Shown one piece after another: positions 39,096 to 50,459 of a DNA stretch of 64,000 bases. The notes under the pieces were generated by a model, which saw only the letters and a program-made list of their open reading frames with translations, made no database searches and had not been told where the DNA came from. A program made the translations under genes and the position numbers. Origin of the DNA: Cyanoderma ruficeps (taxonomy: Eukaryota; Chordata; Aves; Passeriformes; Timaliidae); contig VZDJ01000116.1 of assembly GCA_008694505.1 (NCBI GenBank), positions 23,493,501 to 23,557,500 on the forward strand. The letters are read 5' to 3'. Within the stretch, counting starts at the first letter, position 1, and every line of letters begins with the position of its first letter.

Positions 39096-41486
39096 AATTT
39101 AAAAGACAACAAAGCCCAGCTGCCCCTTCCTACACTCAATTTCTATTTCACATACAGACATCTTGTCCAGTGATCAGACTCTAGCTTGACACGTAATAGA
39201 GGTATGGGAGTCTAAGAAAACACAAGGAATTTACATAAAAGCAAAGGAACTGTTCCAAACAATAAGCAAATTGTTTCTGCTCATGAATGCAAAATCTGAC
39301 TATAAAGCAAACCAAGTGCACAAGTTAAATATGCCTTTGTGCACCTGCCACTTACAACAGCTGATAACCCAGGAAGAAACTGCCACTGAAAGCATTGCAC
39401 AGACAATCTGTGGAAAAATCATTTTTGAACAATTTCTCCAACACACATTAAGCACTAAAAGGCTCATTTTTAACACACACCGTTCAAGTTCAGCCTTCTT
39501 GGTTTTCTTGTTAAATATGAATATTCAGGCTAGCAAAGAAAAAGGGAGAAGCAGTCCATTGAGCAGCTCCCATGCTGACCTCTGCTTCTAAGATGCAAAC
39601 CTAGAAAAACTGCACTGAGATCCAAAAGGTGCTCTGAACTTACAATCTGTAGTAACAGAAAAAAGGCTATTGCCTCCAAAGGCCTGAGCCCCTAGATATA
39701 CTACATAGGAACAAATATTTTTACATTATTCATTTAAATTCACCCAGGCTGCCCAGCACAAAATATCAGGGTCTAGAGAAAGAAAAAAACCCACAAAGGC
39801 AAATTGCAGGTACTGGCGTCCATGTGCAATGAACCAGCCCAGCAGCTCAGGGTATTTCCAGGCACCAGTCAGCTGTGCAGCACATGTGGAGGGAAGGAAT
39901 TCAGCACTTCCCAGTGTCTGCTGTGTGTGGCTATCCCAGACCTCACGTGCACACCAGTTCCAGCTGGGCTGCCAGATGTTTCAGATTTATGGGCATATGG
40001 CAGTCCGCACGGTAGCATCTAAACTTTTAGGACTTCCACAAAACCCAGACTAATCTTTTAAACCCTTGAAATCTATGTGAACAATACCTTTGTGTGCAAA
40101 ACAGAGTATGTCCAGGAGCATGCAGATGACTGGTGCCTGACATGGATTAATGGCCCAAACTATCTGCAATCTTATATTCACTGAGAAGTCATGAACCCCA
40201 CTGTTTTTTCTTTCTGAGTTATGAAGCAGAGCTCACCAGGCTGTAAAATGTTGCATTTGATATATTAATAGTGTATTTGGCTGTAAGCATGTTTTCTTCC
40301 TCAGGTGTTGCTCAAGTGGCTCCACATCACCTCCTACATGGGCTGATTTTAGCCAAGGAGCTGCCAAGGAGCCCCATTTGAGCAGAGCTGGTGTATTATG
40401 GGCAATAAGTTGTTGCATCTACCATAAAGGATGAAAACAAGGAAAGAAGGGGGAGTGAGTTGCTCGTTAAATTTGTCTCTCATCTACAGCCTCAGACTTC
40501 CCCTTGTGTTGACACTATACAACGTTTCAGCACATTGCTGGTGAGCCCCAGTTGGCGTCTGGGGCACCCTCTGGGGAGCAGCATCAGGGCAGGGCAAATT
40601 ACATCTGTGCTTAACTTTTGAACCACAGCTTTCTGGGCCAGGCTGCAGAGAAACACAGATCACAGCTGGGGGAGGAGTTTCTGGCCACTAACAGGACGTA
40701 CCAGAATGATGCTTCTAAAGCATCTGTGTTTTCATTTCCTATTTTGGTTCAAGTGCTTAAGAAAAAGAATTCTGCTTCTGGGTTCTTGGATTCCAAACAT
40801 TAAGCACTGAGTCTGTATTTGAGTACCTAAACAGAGCTGGCCTGTTTCTCCATTTCATCAAAGCTGTACACTTTCAACCAGTGCTTTTCAAGTTCAACTC
40901 TTCTTTCCCAGCCTTCAAAAATTATTCATCATTTTCCTTGCATAAAGAATGCTCAGATTAGTAAGACAAGGAAGAAATGCCCTTGTAAAAGAAAAAAAAG
41001 GGATGAACATACAGACACCACACTCACTCAGACCCTAACAACAGACCTTTTCATTAATTATCTTCCTAATGATGCATTCTCGAACAATACTGCAAAATTT
41101 CCTTCGAAAATTGAGCGACTCGCTGGGGAAAGAGTGTATTTTATCTTGTTCCCTGAAGAACTCTGAAGCCATCTTCCTCATATTTATATTCTAATCTTTC
41201 TATGCTCACTTGTAAAAGCTGATAATTAGGAAAGCCTCTTTGATGGCCAGAAGCTGCACACTATTTCTGTGTGCATGGTAACAGCATGAATCACTGGCTG
41301 CGCTAATCCTGTAAGAGTGTTAAAGGTCCCATGTGACACTTACCCTGAATGCTAAACCTGTCCTATATTATGCTATTTCACACTAATCCTGAGAAAATTA
41401 ATGCTAATTTATCATGAAAAAAGGTTAATTATACATTTACTTCTGATTTAGCCACATTACACCAGATCACAAATAATACTGGGGGC

Positions 41487-41512
41487 TTTTGGTTTTTGTT
41501 CCTTTTTTTCCT

Positions 41513-41546
<34 letters not shown>

Positions 41547-41554
41547 NTTTTTTT
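41487..41554 (+). repeat. Poly(T)-rich tract with an N
   Basis: Nearly all T with a few C and G, ending in a T run broken by N at 41547. The chance open frame starting at 41496 is only the translation of this tract. Confidence 0.9.
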
Positions 41555-43090
41555 AATGGAAGTTTTCTCTTTCAGCCTGCAATCAGGGACTATATCCCAA
41601 AATCACACCAGGCTGGGAGGTAATGTTGCAGAGGCAGGACAACGTCAAGACACACTGGTAATTTTAATGATCCCTCTGATTCAGTCTGTAGAAACTTCAG
41701 CTTTTGTTCTTTGAGCAAAACTTGCAAACAGTATCTGATTCATTGTTTCTGCTCCTGGTTTTCAAGTATACATTGAATGCCAACTCTGGTTCAGAAAACA
41801 GATTCAAGTTACTTAATTGCCTATTCATTTCTTATTAAAGTAATAACTTACAGAATAAAATTTGCTCCTTTAAGAAATACTTCACCGTAATTAAACCACA
41901 GCATTTACTTGAAAATCAAAAAAAACCCCCCAACAATGACATCCTACATTTTGAATGATTTATTAATATGAGTAGACTCTAATCCCTAAGTACAATCCTG
42001 GCATTTTACCCAAAGTCCTGCAGTAGCTGCATTACACACTGTACAAACCCGCTCTGAGAGATCGCCAGCAGACACTACCAGTGGCCACCCCAGGGCTTCC
42101 AGACACAAACCCACAAGAAAAGCAATAATGTCCACCACTAACATTTCTGTTACAGAAGTTAAAACTTAATTGATCATAAATGGGAGAAGTCAAACAGACA
42201 TAAAGAATGTAATTTGCATACATATCAGTGTTTTCTCTGGGAAACCTGAATTTCTTCTACATCACTATTTATAATTAAATGCATACTTTCACCAACAGGA
42301 CATGGATGGGGGTCAAACTAATATTACTAAAACAGCATTTACGTTTTTCCTTATTTTTATATTAGATATGCCATCATAATGGGCGGTGAAAAACCATTTC
42401 AAATTCAGCTGCTTTTCAGAAAATTTATAACAACCAATTAAAGACAGGGTCTATCCTATTTCCTGGATATTCCAATAGCCTTTTGAAACCACTTCTCTGC
42501 TTAATATCCTATAAATTTTTCTTAGAAACATTCTTCAGTGTCTGTGATAGAAAAACTGTGCTGAAAATCAATAGTCTCCATACTTCTTTGGCTGCAATAT
42601 GTTATATATCAAAATCCTGTTTTATAAAAGTCTAAAATGAGCTAAAGCAGATTCAATTTTAAGGTTCAGAATTCAAACTGATGGGTTTTAATTTAAGAAA
42701 ATATCTGACACCGTGAATAGGCAAACAAACGGATTAGATTCTCTAGTTTTACTCCTTAGGCTGTGAGTGTTAATCTCTCAGCAGAATCAACATAACACAC
42801 CACTATAGATTATCAAAAGTGACTACTTGCTGCCCTGAATTATTCATTTGAAAAGTTATGCACCAGTGATAATATGAATTATATTTGAAAAATATTCACA
42901 TAACATTTTAATAACCTTTAAAAATGATTTCTTTCCCAATGTTTAAACTAAAAATAACATTCAGTATCTCAGAAAGAATTATGGATTTACTGGATGCGTT
43001 CAGTAGTCCTCCCATAAGGTATCCAAGACTTAGGGGGACAACATCATGTAAATGCTCTTTAAGATGTACTTGCTCCAGAAATTAAAGGTA

Positions 43091-43136
43091 ATTTCTCTCA
43101 TTGTATATTTCTCTCAAAAATTGTGTATTTCTCTCA
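43091..43136 (+). repeat. Three copies of atttctctca
   Basis: The decamer starts at 43091, 43107 and 43127, separated by TTGT-containing spacers. It is an imperfect minisatellite-like patch. Confidence 0.8.
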
Positions 43137-43923
43137 AAGGCCTGTAATCAAATTATTTCCATGTCTGTAATAGCTGGTCTTGTTAAAATGTATTTGCAAG
43201 ACACTCTAAAATTGAAACCAGTAAGATTTCCATTTCTGTATTTGATTTGTGGCTGAGCAATGCAACATCTCCACTCTCCTACCTTAGATGTCCATGGTAA
43301 AAGTTGAAACGTCAAAGTTTTCCTTTTCTTCCTTTTGCTTCCATTGATCTCCAGTGCAAAATCTCAGCCAGTCCTCCTCCTCCCTACTCCTGTCTCAGCA
43401 GGTTCACCTGCCCTCAGCTTCCAGCACCATTCTGACACTGATGAATCACCGATCTTCACTCGCATCTTTCATTTCCCTTACGTTACAGCCTATCTCCCTT
43501 CTCTGCCTGCTTCTCAAACACACAATTTTGATGTCAAAGTCGCCCTCTTGAAAATTGAACTTCTTATCTTTCCCTCCAATTCTCCCCTTCTTGCCACTGC
43601 TGCTGACAACATCGCTATCTTTCTCGATTCTGGAGATTTCAAATTTCATGGCCCATTCAACTCTCTTCTCCATCCCCTGATCACAGCTCAAACTGTCACT
43701 GTACTTCTCTATGATATCCCCAATATGCACCCTGTCCCCTCCAATCCTTCCTCGAAAATACTTGTCCAAGGTTTTGCATCACTTGCATCAGTTACAGCAA
43801 ATTCCTGTTTAAGGTCTTATTCCCACCCCTCCCATACATCTAAAACACAGCTGCTAAAATAACGACCCTCCCTGCCTATACTGACCACTGTAATTGGCCA
43901 TTGGCCATGACTTTTAATGGCCA

Positions 43924-43947
43924 CTTTTAATGGTCCCCCATTAAAAG
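43924..43947. repeat. Perfect 10-bp inverted repeat in a patch of local duplications
   Basis: cttttaatgg (43924-43933), loop tccc, ccattaaaag (43938-43947). Just upstream are a tandem ttggcca pair (43894-43907) and a direct copy of acttttaatgg (43910-43920 and 43923-43933). Together these suggest slippage or template switching at one site. Confidence 0.8.
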
Positions 43948-44689
43948 AAAAGTTACATAAAGTTAACCATTACTTTCTTCATTAAGCTCAAGGTTCTGAC
44001 TCTTCCAAGGTTTAGCTCATCTCCCCTCTCAATTAATTTTTCTACACTTTCCTTTTCTTCTCCTGATTCTTGCAAATGCACTTACTCTCCCTTCTTGATT
44101 TTCCCAAGGGCTCATGCATGCCACCACAACACTGAATATACAGAATATCTTTGTTTCTTCCCTTCCAAAACACAACTCTCTGTTATGCTTTCTCAGGTGC
44201 CTCTTCTAAAAATGCTTCCTTCAATCTGAACTTAGCCACTGGAACATAATCCTTGCCTTTATTTTCTAATTCTTATTCTGTCCAGAACAGTTTTTCTTTT
44301 ACAAAATATAAGCAAATCATTCCATGAGAGAAACATCTTCTAAGATTTTTTAAAAACCCCACAACCAAACACAAAGAACACTCAAAACTTACCCTGCCTA
44401 AACAGAAATAATCAGTTTAATTCACTGGGTATCTCATTGAAAAATCAATGTTTACTAACAACTAGAAATCAATATTTCTTTAGATAAATCATGAGATGGT
44501 AACATGCAAAGCAAAAATTTAAATCAATTATTCAAATAGAGGCTACTTTAAAGTAAAATGATTTAAATCAGGATTGATTAATTAAATTAATCCACTCTGT
44601 CCCAATACATTTACCTACATAGCACTGCACACATTAAAAGTCCTTTTTATGAACTTGCACACACAGTTTATCCTGGAGGAAAGCTGAGT

Positions 44690-44812
44690 TTATTTTATTC
44701 CTGTCAAACAGATTGATAAACTGAGACAGAGAGATCAGTCAATGAATCAGTGGCACATCTAAAGCTTTGAGCTCAGGTCTACTGACCAGCCAGCTCTGCC
44801 TTCCCTGAAGAA
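44690..44812 (-). mobile_element. MIR / CORE-SINE-like ancient SINE fragment
   Basis: The plus strand contains aacagattgataaactgag, acagagagat, a gap-rich middle, then gagctcaggtctactgacca and cagctctgcc. In order and spacing these resemble the reverse complement of MIR (acagatgaggaaactgaggcacagagagg ... gaacccaggtctgtctgac). MIR-type CORE-SINEs are known as old residues in amniotes including birds. The match is by eye and the copy is strongly diverged. Confidence 0.45.
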
Positions 44813-45577
44813 CAAGGCTGGTGGTCACCAGTTGAGCCCCCTCAAACATTGTGTCTTTGGTCTGCACTTCTGGGCATTGCTACTGAGCCAAAAATTAAAG
44901 TTGTGAAACCTGAACAAAGACTACAGGAACAGGCCAACTTCACTATCACACAGCCATAGATTTCAGATCAGTTATTTGAGCATGGATATACAATAGTTCC
45001 AGAAACAGAGTTCCATGCAAAATATTCTCAAAAATGAGATGCTTCACCACCCAAAAAACTCAACTCCAGGATTTTGCAAGATGATAGAAAGTATGTAAAA
45101 ATAAATTTCAGGTCAAAATCTCTTTTCACAACACAAATGCAAGTAAGGCAATAAAACCTAAAGTGTACTGCCCTGCAATTAAGTCTTTTAATATTTCACT
45201 ATTTCATAGGTACAACCCCAAATTTTAATACCACAAACATTTAATTCGAAGGTTTTTCTGGCTATGAGGACTGTATTGGGCACTAAAGCATGAAGAAAAA
45301 CAGATCTAAACTAAAAGTGCAATGAAGTGATTATGATGGTTATGAATCAGCCTTCCATTATTGAGCCACTTTAGCAGCATGTAATAGATTCTGATTAAGC
45401 TCTTTAAGCTGAATTACATTGTACCATTAGAAGACTACTCAATTAGTATTTTTCAAGGCCCAGAAGCTAATTTTGCCAGCATCACTAATTTTGACCAAGG
45501 TCTGATCAGACCTTTACCACGGTGTGCTCAGCAGAAGCAATGAGCCAACTCCAGCTGTACCATTAAAAACCTCAGGC

Positions 45578-45585
45578 TGACGTCA
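45578..45585. promoter_or_regulatory. Full palindromic CRE (TGACGTCA)
   Basis: An exact TGACGTCA octamer, the CREB/ATF consensus, lies in a locally GC-richer patch (45540-45660) with a few other CpGs. An octamer of this kind can occur by chance in 64 kb. CpG depletion makes it less expected, but nothing else shows that it is used. Confidence 0.3.
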
Positions 45586-46960
45586 AAGCTCCGAGCTCTG
45601 CCACTGTGGGGAAGCTTCACCCCCGGTCACAGGGAGGAATTCCAAGATTCCCCATGGGAATACGGACACCACATGTATTGTGGCTTGTAAGAGACAACCC
45701 ATGGACTGGATTTTTGCCATTTCAGAAGCCCTGTACTACTGTAAGGCTGGTGGATGCCACTACAAACATTTAGAAGCCAAAGGAGAACAACTCAAGTTTT
45801 CCAAGCAGTTCACAGGTGCTCCTGGCAGTGCAAGGTGTAACCACAGCACACTGCTGCTCCTTGACTGCACAATGGATGTTGAAACACTGCAATCATTCGC
45901 GTTCCTGTTGTAAGACAAAGTACCACCTCCTGTTTTCACCATATAAGCAGGATGATTCACACCTACTAAAAATGACAGGAGTTGCAAAAAAGAAAAGGAA
46001 AAAAAAGGAGAAAATCCCTCAACTCCCAAAAACCCCAAAACCAAAAAAATCCACAGCATTGCAGCAGCTCCATCTACAGAAATCCTGGGTAGGAAATGAC
46101 TGTGCCTACCTTAGAGACAGCAAACAGCTCCCTCTGACCTATGGGTCATATTAAAATCTGGGAGGAAAAGCGGTTTCTTTTATGAAACTCCTGAGGAAGA
46201 TAACTCACTATAACACTGCAGCTTAATTTAAAACCTAACCATTTTAATCCTGGTAAACACTATGAATTCTTAGTGTAGGTATTTCATTAATAATAACAAG
46301 TACATTTTCTCTGAAATGCTTCAAAAACCTGCTTTTTGTATTGAGAATCATGTAGTGAAGACAGCACAAGTTTAGCAAAAATGTTTAGAAAAAGGTTCTG
46401 CTTCAAGTTCCCAGATGTACTTTTGCAGTCTGGAGTATTTTACATGCCAGTGAGGCTCCATGGCTCCAAACTCCAAATTTGATTCAAATGTTTGCACACT
46501 GAATGCAATGTAGACACAGGCAATCTAAACCAAGAGGTCTCTCAGATAAATGGATGAAGCAATGCACAGTCAGATGCCAATTCATGTGAGACAGATCGTA
46601 AAATCCCTTAGCCTTGTAATAAATGGGGCTCCTCAAGGAGGTCTCTCTAAACAGATTACCCAGAATCATCTCTGAAAACATACTGAGAAGAGTTTACTTT
46701 TCCAATCTATTCAACCATCATCTATTTCAGATAGTACTGTAGTAATTGTTTATTAATACTACTAAGTAGAACCTTTGGAGACAGGTTCTTCAGCTGGACA
46801 GTTTAACTTGGCTGCTTTTTTTCATCTTGTCTCTGAAAAAGTTCATTTTAGCTTCCAGTACTTAATGGACAAAATATGTTTCAGCATCTCCTTTGTTTTA
46901 TAGCATTTTCTTTCCTGGGCTTTTGTTTCACATGGAGCAATAAGTAGCAGGTGCATTTTC

Positions 46961-46990
46961 TCACAGTCCATAAATATTTATGGATTGTGA
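46961..46990. repeat. Palindrome, 18-bp perfect core extended to 30 bp
   Basis: The core tccataaatatttatgga is self-complementary, and flanking tcacag / ttgtga extends it to 30 bp with one G-T pair. Weaker complementarity continues outward (gtgca near 46951, tgcac near 47000), so the full foldable unit may be about 60 nt. The two strands give similar peptides here, as expected of a palindrome. Confidence 0.85.
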
Positions 46991-49760
46991 ATAACAAAGT
47001 GCACTGGTTTTTAAAAAAAAATCCTCTGTCATATTTTACACACAACAGGCGGAAAAGGAAATTTCCCCTCCAGAGCCCACACGTGGGAGTGAATGTTTTG
47101 GCACTGTGTGTCAAGGAACCACCTGAGACCAAGGGAAACGTCCATATTCCTACAGCCATCCAATTATTCATTTATTTATGTATGCATGTAAGTCCATGAC
47201 ATCATGCACCTTTAATAAATTTCCTATTAATTCAGGCAGCTGGTCTTTGAATCAAGTTAAGAAATCCCACCAGCCTGGAGACAGTAGGAATCTGGAGCAG
47301 ATGAGCATGCCTGGGAATTTCTGAAGTCCTACACTCTGATTTCAATATTTTAAATTTCCATTTAAAAATAATTGGAAATAGTTATTTACATAATAAACCC
47401 CAATTTTTTGTGTTGGGTAAGTGCCAGCTAAAATTCGTAGAGTCCCCAGATATTCACAGGTGAACAGTGGCTGGAATACACCTCAGGTGATCTGCACTTC
47501 TGCAGCACCGAGGCTGTCTCTGTCTCAGGGAGAGCTTTCTGAAGGTGTGTCATCAGCTGTGGGGTAAAGCAGTGACAAGGGAGCCAAAGCTGCCTCTGGA
47601 AAGCAGGGCAACCTACTCCCTGAAGGTGTTACCAGTAAGTAACATCCATTTACCACTAAGCAACGTGCACACTCGCACTGAGGACTGTCTGTGAGCATCC
47701 AAACAGCCTCTGCAGTTACCTCAGTACACTTTGGTGCACTGCAATATCCAAAGGTGAGGTTCATATGGGTATAAATAAGCTGTTTCACAGAGATATGGCT
47801 ACAGTGAGCAGACTGAAAAAACAGAGTCAACACTATTTTTTTAAAGGTTATTGTTTACAAATCTGAATAGATGTAAATATCCTACACCAGCTCTGCACTG
47901 TCCTCTCCTCAGCATGGACAGCTTTATGTGCCTCCCACAAAAATGGTTTTACATTCATTTAGAGTTATCTAATTGTCACTTGGGTTTTTGTCTTGTCTAG
48001 ACTTCAGACAAGGAGATCTGCACCACCATTTTTAATGCAAAGACAAGGCTCAGAGTCACCTACAAAATGTTCAGCACTACTTACACATCTCTGAAGGAAA
48101 AGGGAAATTCTCCCATCTACTCCAACTGAAGACCACAGCTGGGTCACTAAAACCTGGGTATCACTGTCACAGACTGCTGGAATGTTTACAATAGCTTTGA
48201 TTTAAATGAGACTATTTTAATAACAGTTTAGTCAAGATTCTGCTCTTTATATAAAAACTATTACAAGGAACAGGATAAGCTTCTAAGCACAAAATAAAAA
48301 TAGTCTCATGCAATGTTCCTGACCCCAAATCTGTCCATATGGATGTCCTGTCCTTCCTCTGACCCTCAGTGGAAATGCAACAACAGAGCCGGCGATGAGG
48401 GCCAGGCACAAAGTGCTGCTGCACATAAAACACACCCTGCAGAACAGAGGAGCTGTGTCCTCAGGAAAGGTGGTCTGCAACAGCACAGGTCTGCACAGAA
48501 ACTCTTCTGATCTGTGAAATAAAGGACACTAAAACACTGTCATCTCTCAGGATAGTCCACCCTGCTTGCAGCCCAGGCTTACAGCGGTTTAATGATTCCT
48601 GGTGACTGACAGACAGACTTTCCCCTTGCTCATTCTGCCTAATGGATGAACAGCCATGAGCTTAGAGAAGCCTGTCTGTCAAAAAGTCACCAGCAAATGG
48701 CTTTCTGCTGACCTTCTAAGCAGGTTTGAGTACAAACATTCCTTTCAAACAATAAAAGTTTTGTTTCTAAAATGCATGCTATCAAACTGTATGAAAACCA
48801 AATGTATTAAACACTACACAGAGGAGGCTGCTTTGCAAATGCATTAATTCAAGAGCAACCCCTCCCATCTGCCTACTGGATAAAAATACACGCTTGTAAT
48901 TGTAAGTATAAAAACACTTCATTTTGTTGTATTTTAAAGATTCTACACAGACATCTTGAAGTGTCCAACTATGTTTGTACTCCAGGACAGATGAAATGTG
49001 GTGTGTGATGATTTTTTTTCCCCCCCAAATATCAAAATAGCAAGAGGGAGAAAAAGTGTTATTCATATACAGACAGTGACAGTTTCTAATTATCGATGCA
49101 CCACTAAGCAGGGTTTTGCTAACAGCTAAATGAGCTATTGCACTTACAAAATGAGGGCACGTGGCATATCTGATTAATTTTACTTATGTCTGTGATATTA
49201 TGTAATTCTAGAAGGTTGGTATGTCTTTATCTTTTGGAAAAATGTGCCACTTAAAGGCATTAAATACCATATTCTTTTCAACCCAATTACCTTTTGTTTT
49301 CGACATGCAAATGGAAAAATGCTGAGTGGTCATTTTAAGTCCTATCCATCATCATAATTAATTGAGAGGTAGCTTCTGCTAGTGCTTGTCGTATACAGAA
49401 CATAAAAAAATTAAAAATTCTTGGCAAAAGAAGGTAGAGTATTCCAAGAAATCTGCTTGTTGCAAACTGATGAAACAATTTTTAACAATTTTTATTACAA
49501 GCATCTGTGAGCTCCCACCAGGCAGGAGCACCAGAATTGTTTCTGCTTATATTGCTCAGTTCCAAGCTAATGTCCCCTAAAGCTGTTAGGCTGAAAGCCA
49601 AGAGAAGATATATCCACAAAGAGACCTGACCCTTACCCCTGCAACTAATAATGTCTCCTGGAAGTTTTAACTTAATAGTCTGTGTGAGATTCTTAGTAGT
49701 GAAACTTTGCCTTTTTTTCTCCCAGCCATATTTAGTGAATTATACTCTTCAGGCAGTAGA

Positions 49761-50120
49761 AATCATAGAATCATTTAGGCAGGAGAAAACCTCTGAGATC
49801 GAGTCCAACCACTAAACCAGCACTACCAAGGCCACCACTAAACCACATCCCCAAATGCCACATCCACAGCTTTTAAATCCTTCTAGTGCTTACAACCCAG
49901 CAGGTGAAATTTTCCCTAATATCCGGTCTAAACCTCCCCTAGTGCAGCTCAATGCTGTTCCCTCTTGTCCAGTCACTGGTTTTTGGGAGAAGAGGCTGAA
50001 CCCCACCTGGCTCCTGTCAGGCAGCTGTACAGAGGGACAAGGTCCCCCTTGAGCCTCCTCTTCTCCAGGATAAACACCTCCAGCTCCCTCAGCCACTCCT
50101 CATCACACTCATCGTGTACA
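49761..50120 (-). mobile_element. CR1 LINE, 3' fragment
   Basis: The plus strand carries the reverse complement of the CR1 3' end in order: aatcatagaatcatttaggc, gagtccaaccactaaacc, ccactaaaccacatccccaa, aattttccctaatatccggt, ctaaacctcccctag, gagcctcctcttctccagg, and ctccctcagccactcctcat. It is about 360 bp and one of the longer and better preserved copies. A stretch near 49870-49900 differs from the usual order and suggests a small internal deletion or replacement. The overlapping open frames on both strands belong to this repeat. Confidence 0.93.
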
Positions 50121-50427
50121 GGAACCAAACCCTGGCATGAAAGAAACACACTGATGGAAAATTCTCTAACTAGAGAACATCTGAAGTCTCTTAAATAAAG
50201 GACACTAATATCCACATTTCTCTTCTCCTTTCTGTTTTTACTAAGCGTGCTTTTACTTCTCTGCTTACCAAAACTCAGGAGGCCATCTCTTTAGCGCCTG
50301 TGAACACTGTTCTTAATTTCTTTACTCCCACACTTCAGATATATGAGAGAATCTTTCTGGAAGCTATTAGATAACATAAGGTCTCTGGCACTGGAACACC
50401 CCAGTTGCTCATGTGTTGTGATTTTGC

Positions 50428-50458
50428 TTCTCTCTCTCTCTTTCTTTTTTTTTTTTTA
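50428..50458 (+). repeat. (TC)n followed by poly(T)
   Basis: ttctctctctctcttt followed by a T run of about 13. A polypyrimidine simple repeat. Confidence 0.9.
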
Positions 50459-50459
50459 A

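Noticed and set aside
43335..43862. 175-codon open frame, plus strand
   Set aside because: The strand is strongly pyrimidine-rich, which removes stop codons in all frames. The translation is a Ser/Leu/Pro mixture without family resemblance and may overlap an old repeat.
48500..50195. aaataaaggacactaa shared by 48515 and 50185 as a dispersed repeat
   Set aside because: Only 16 bases match and the flanks do not; a match of this length can arise by chance in 64 kb of AT-rich sequence.
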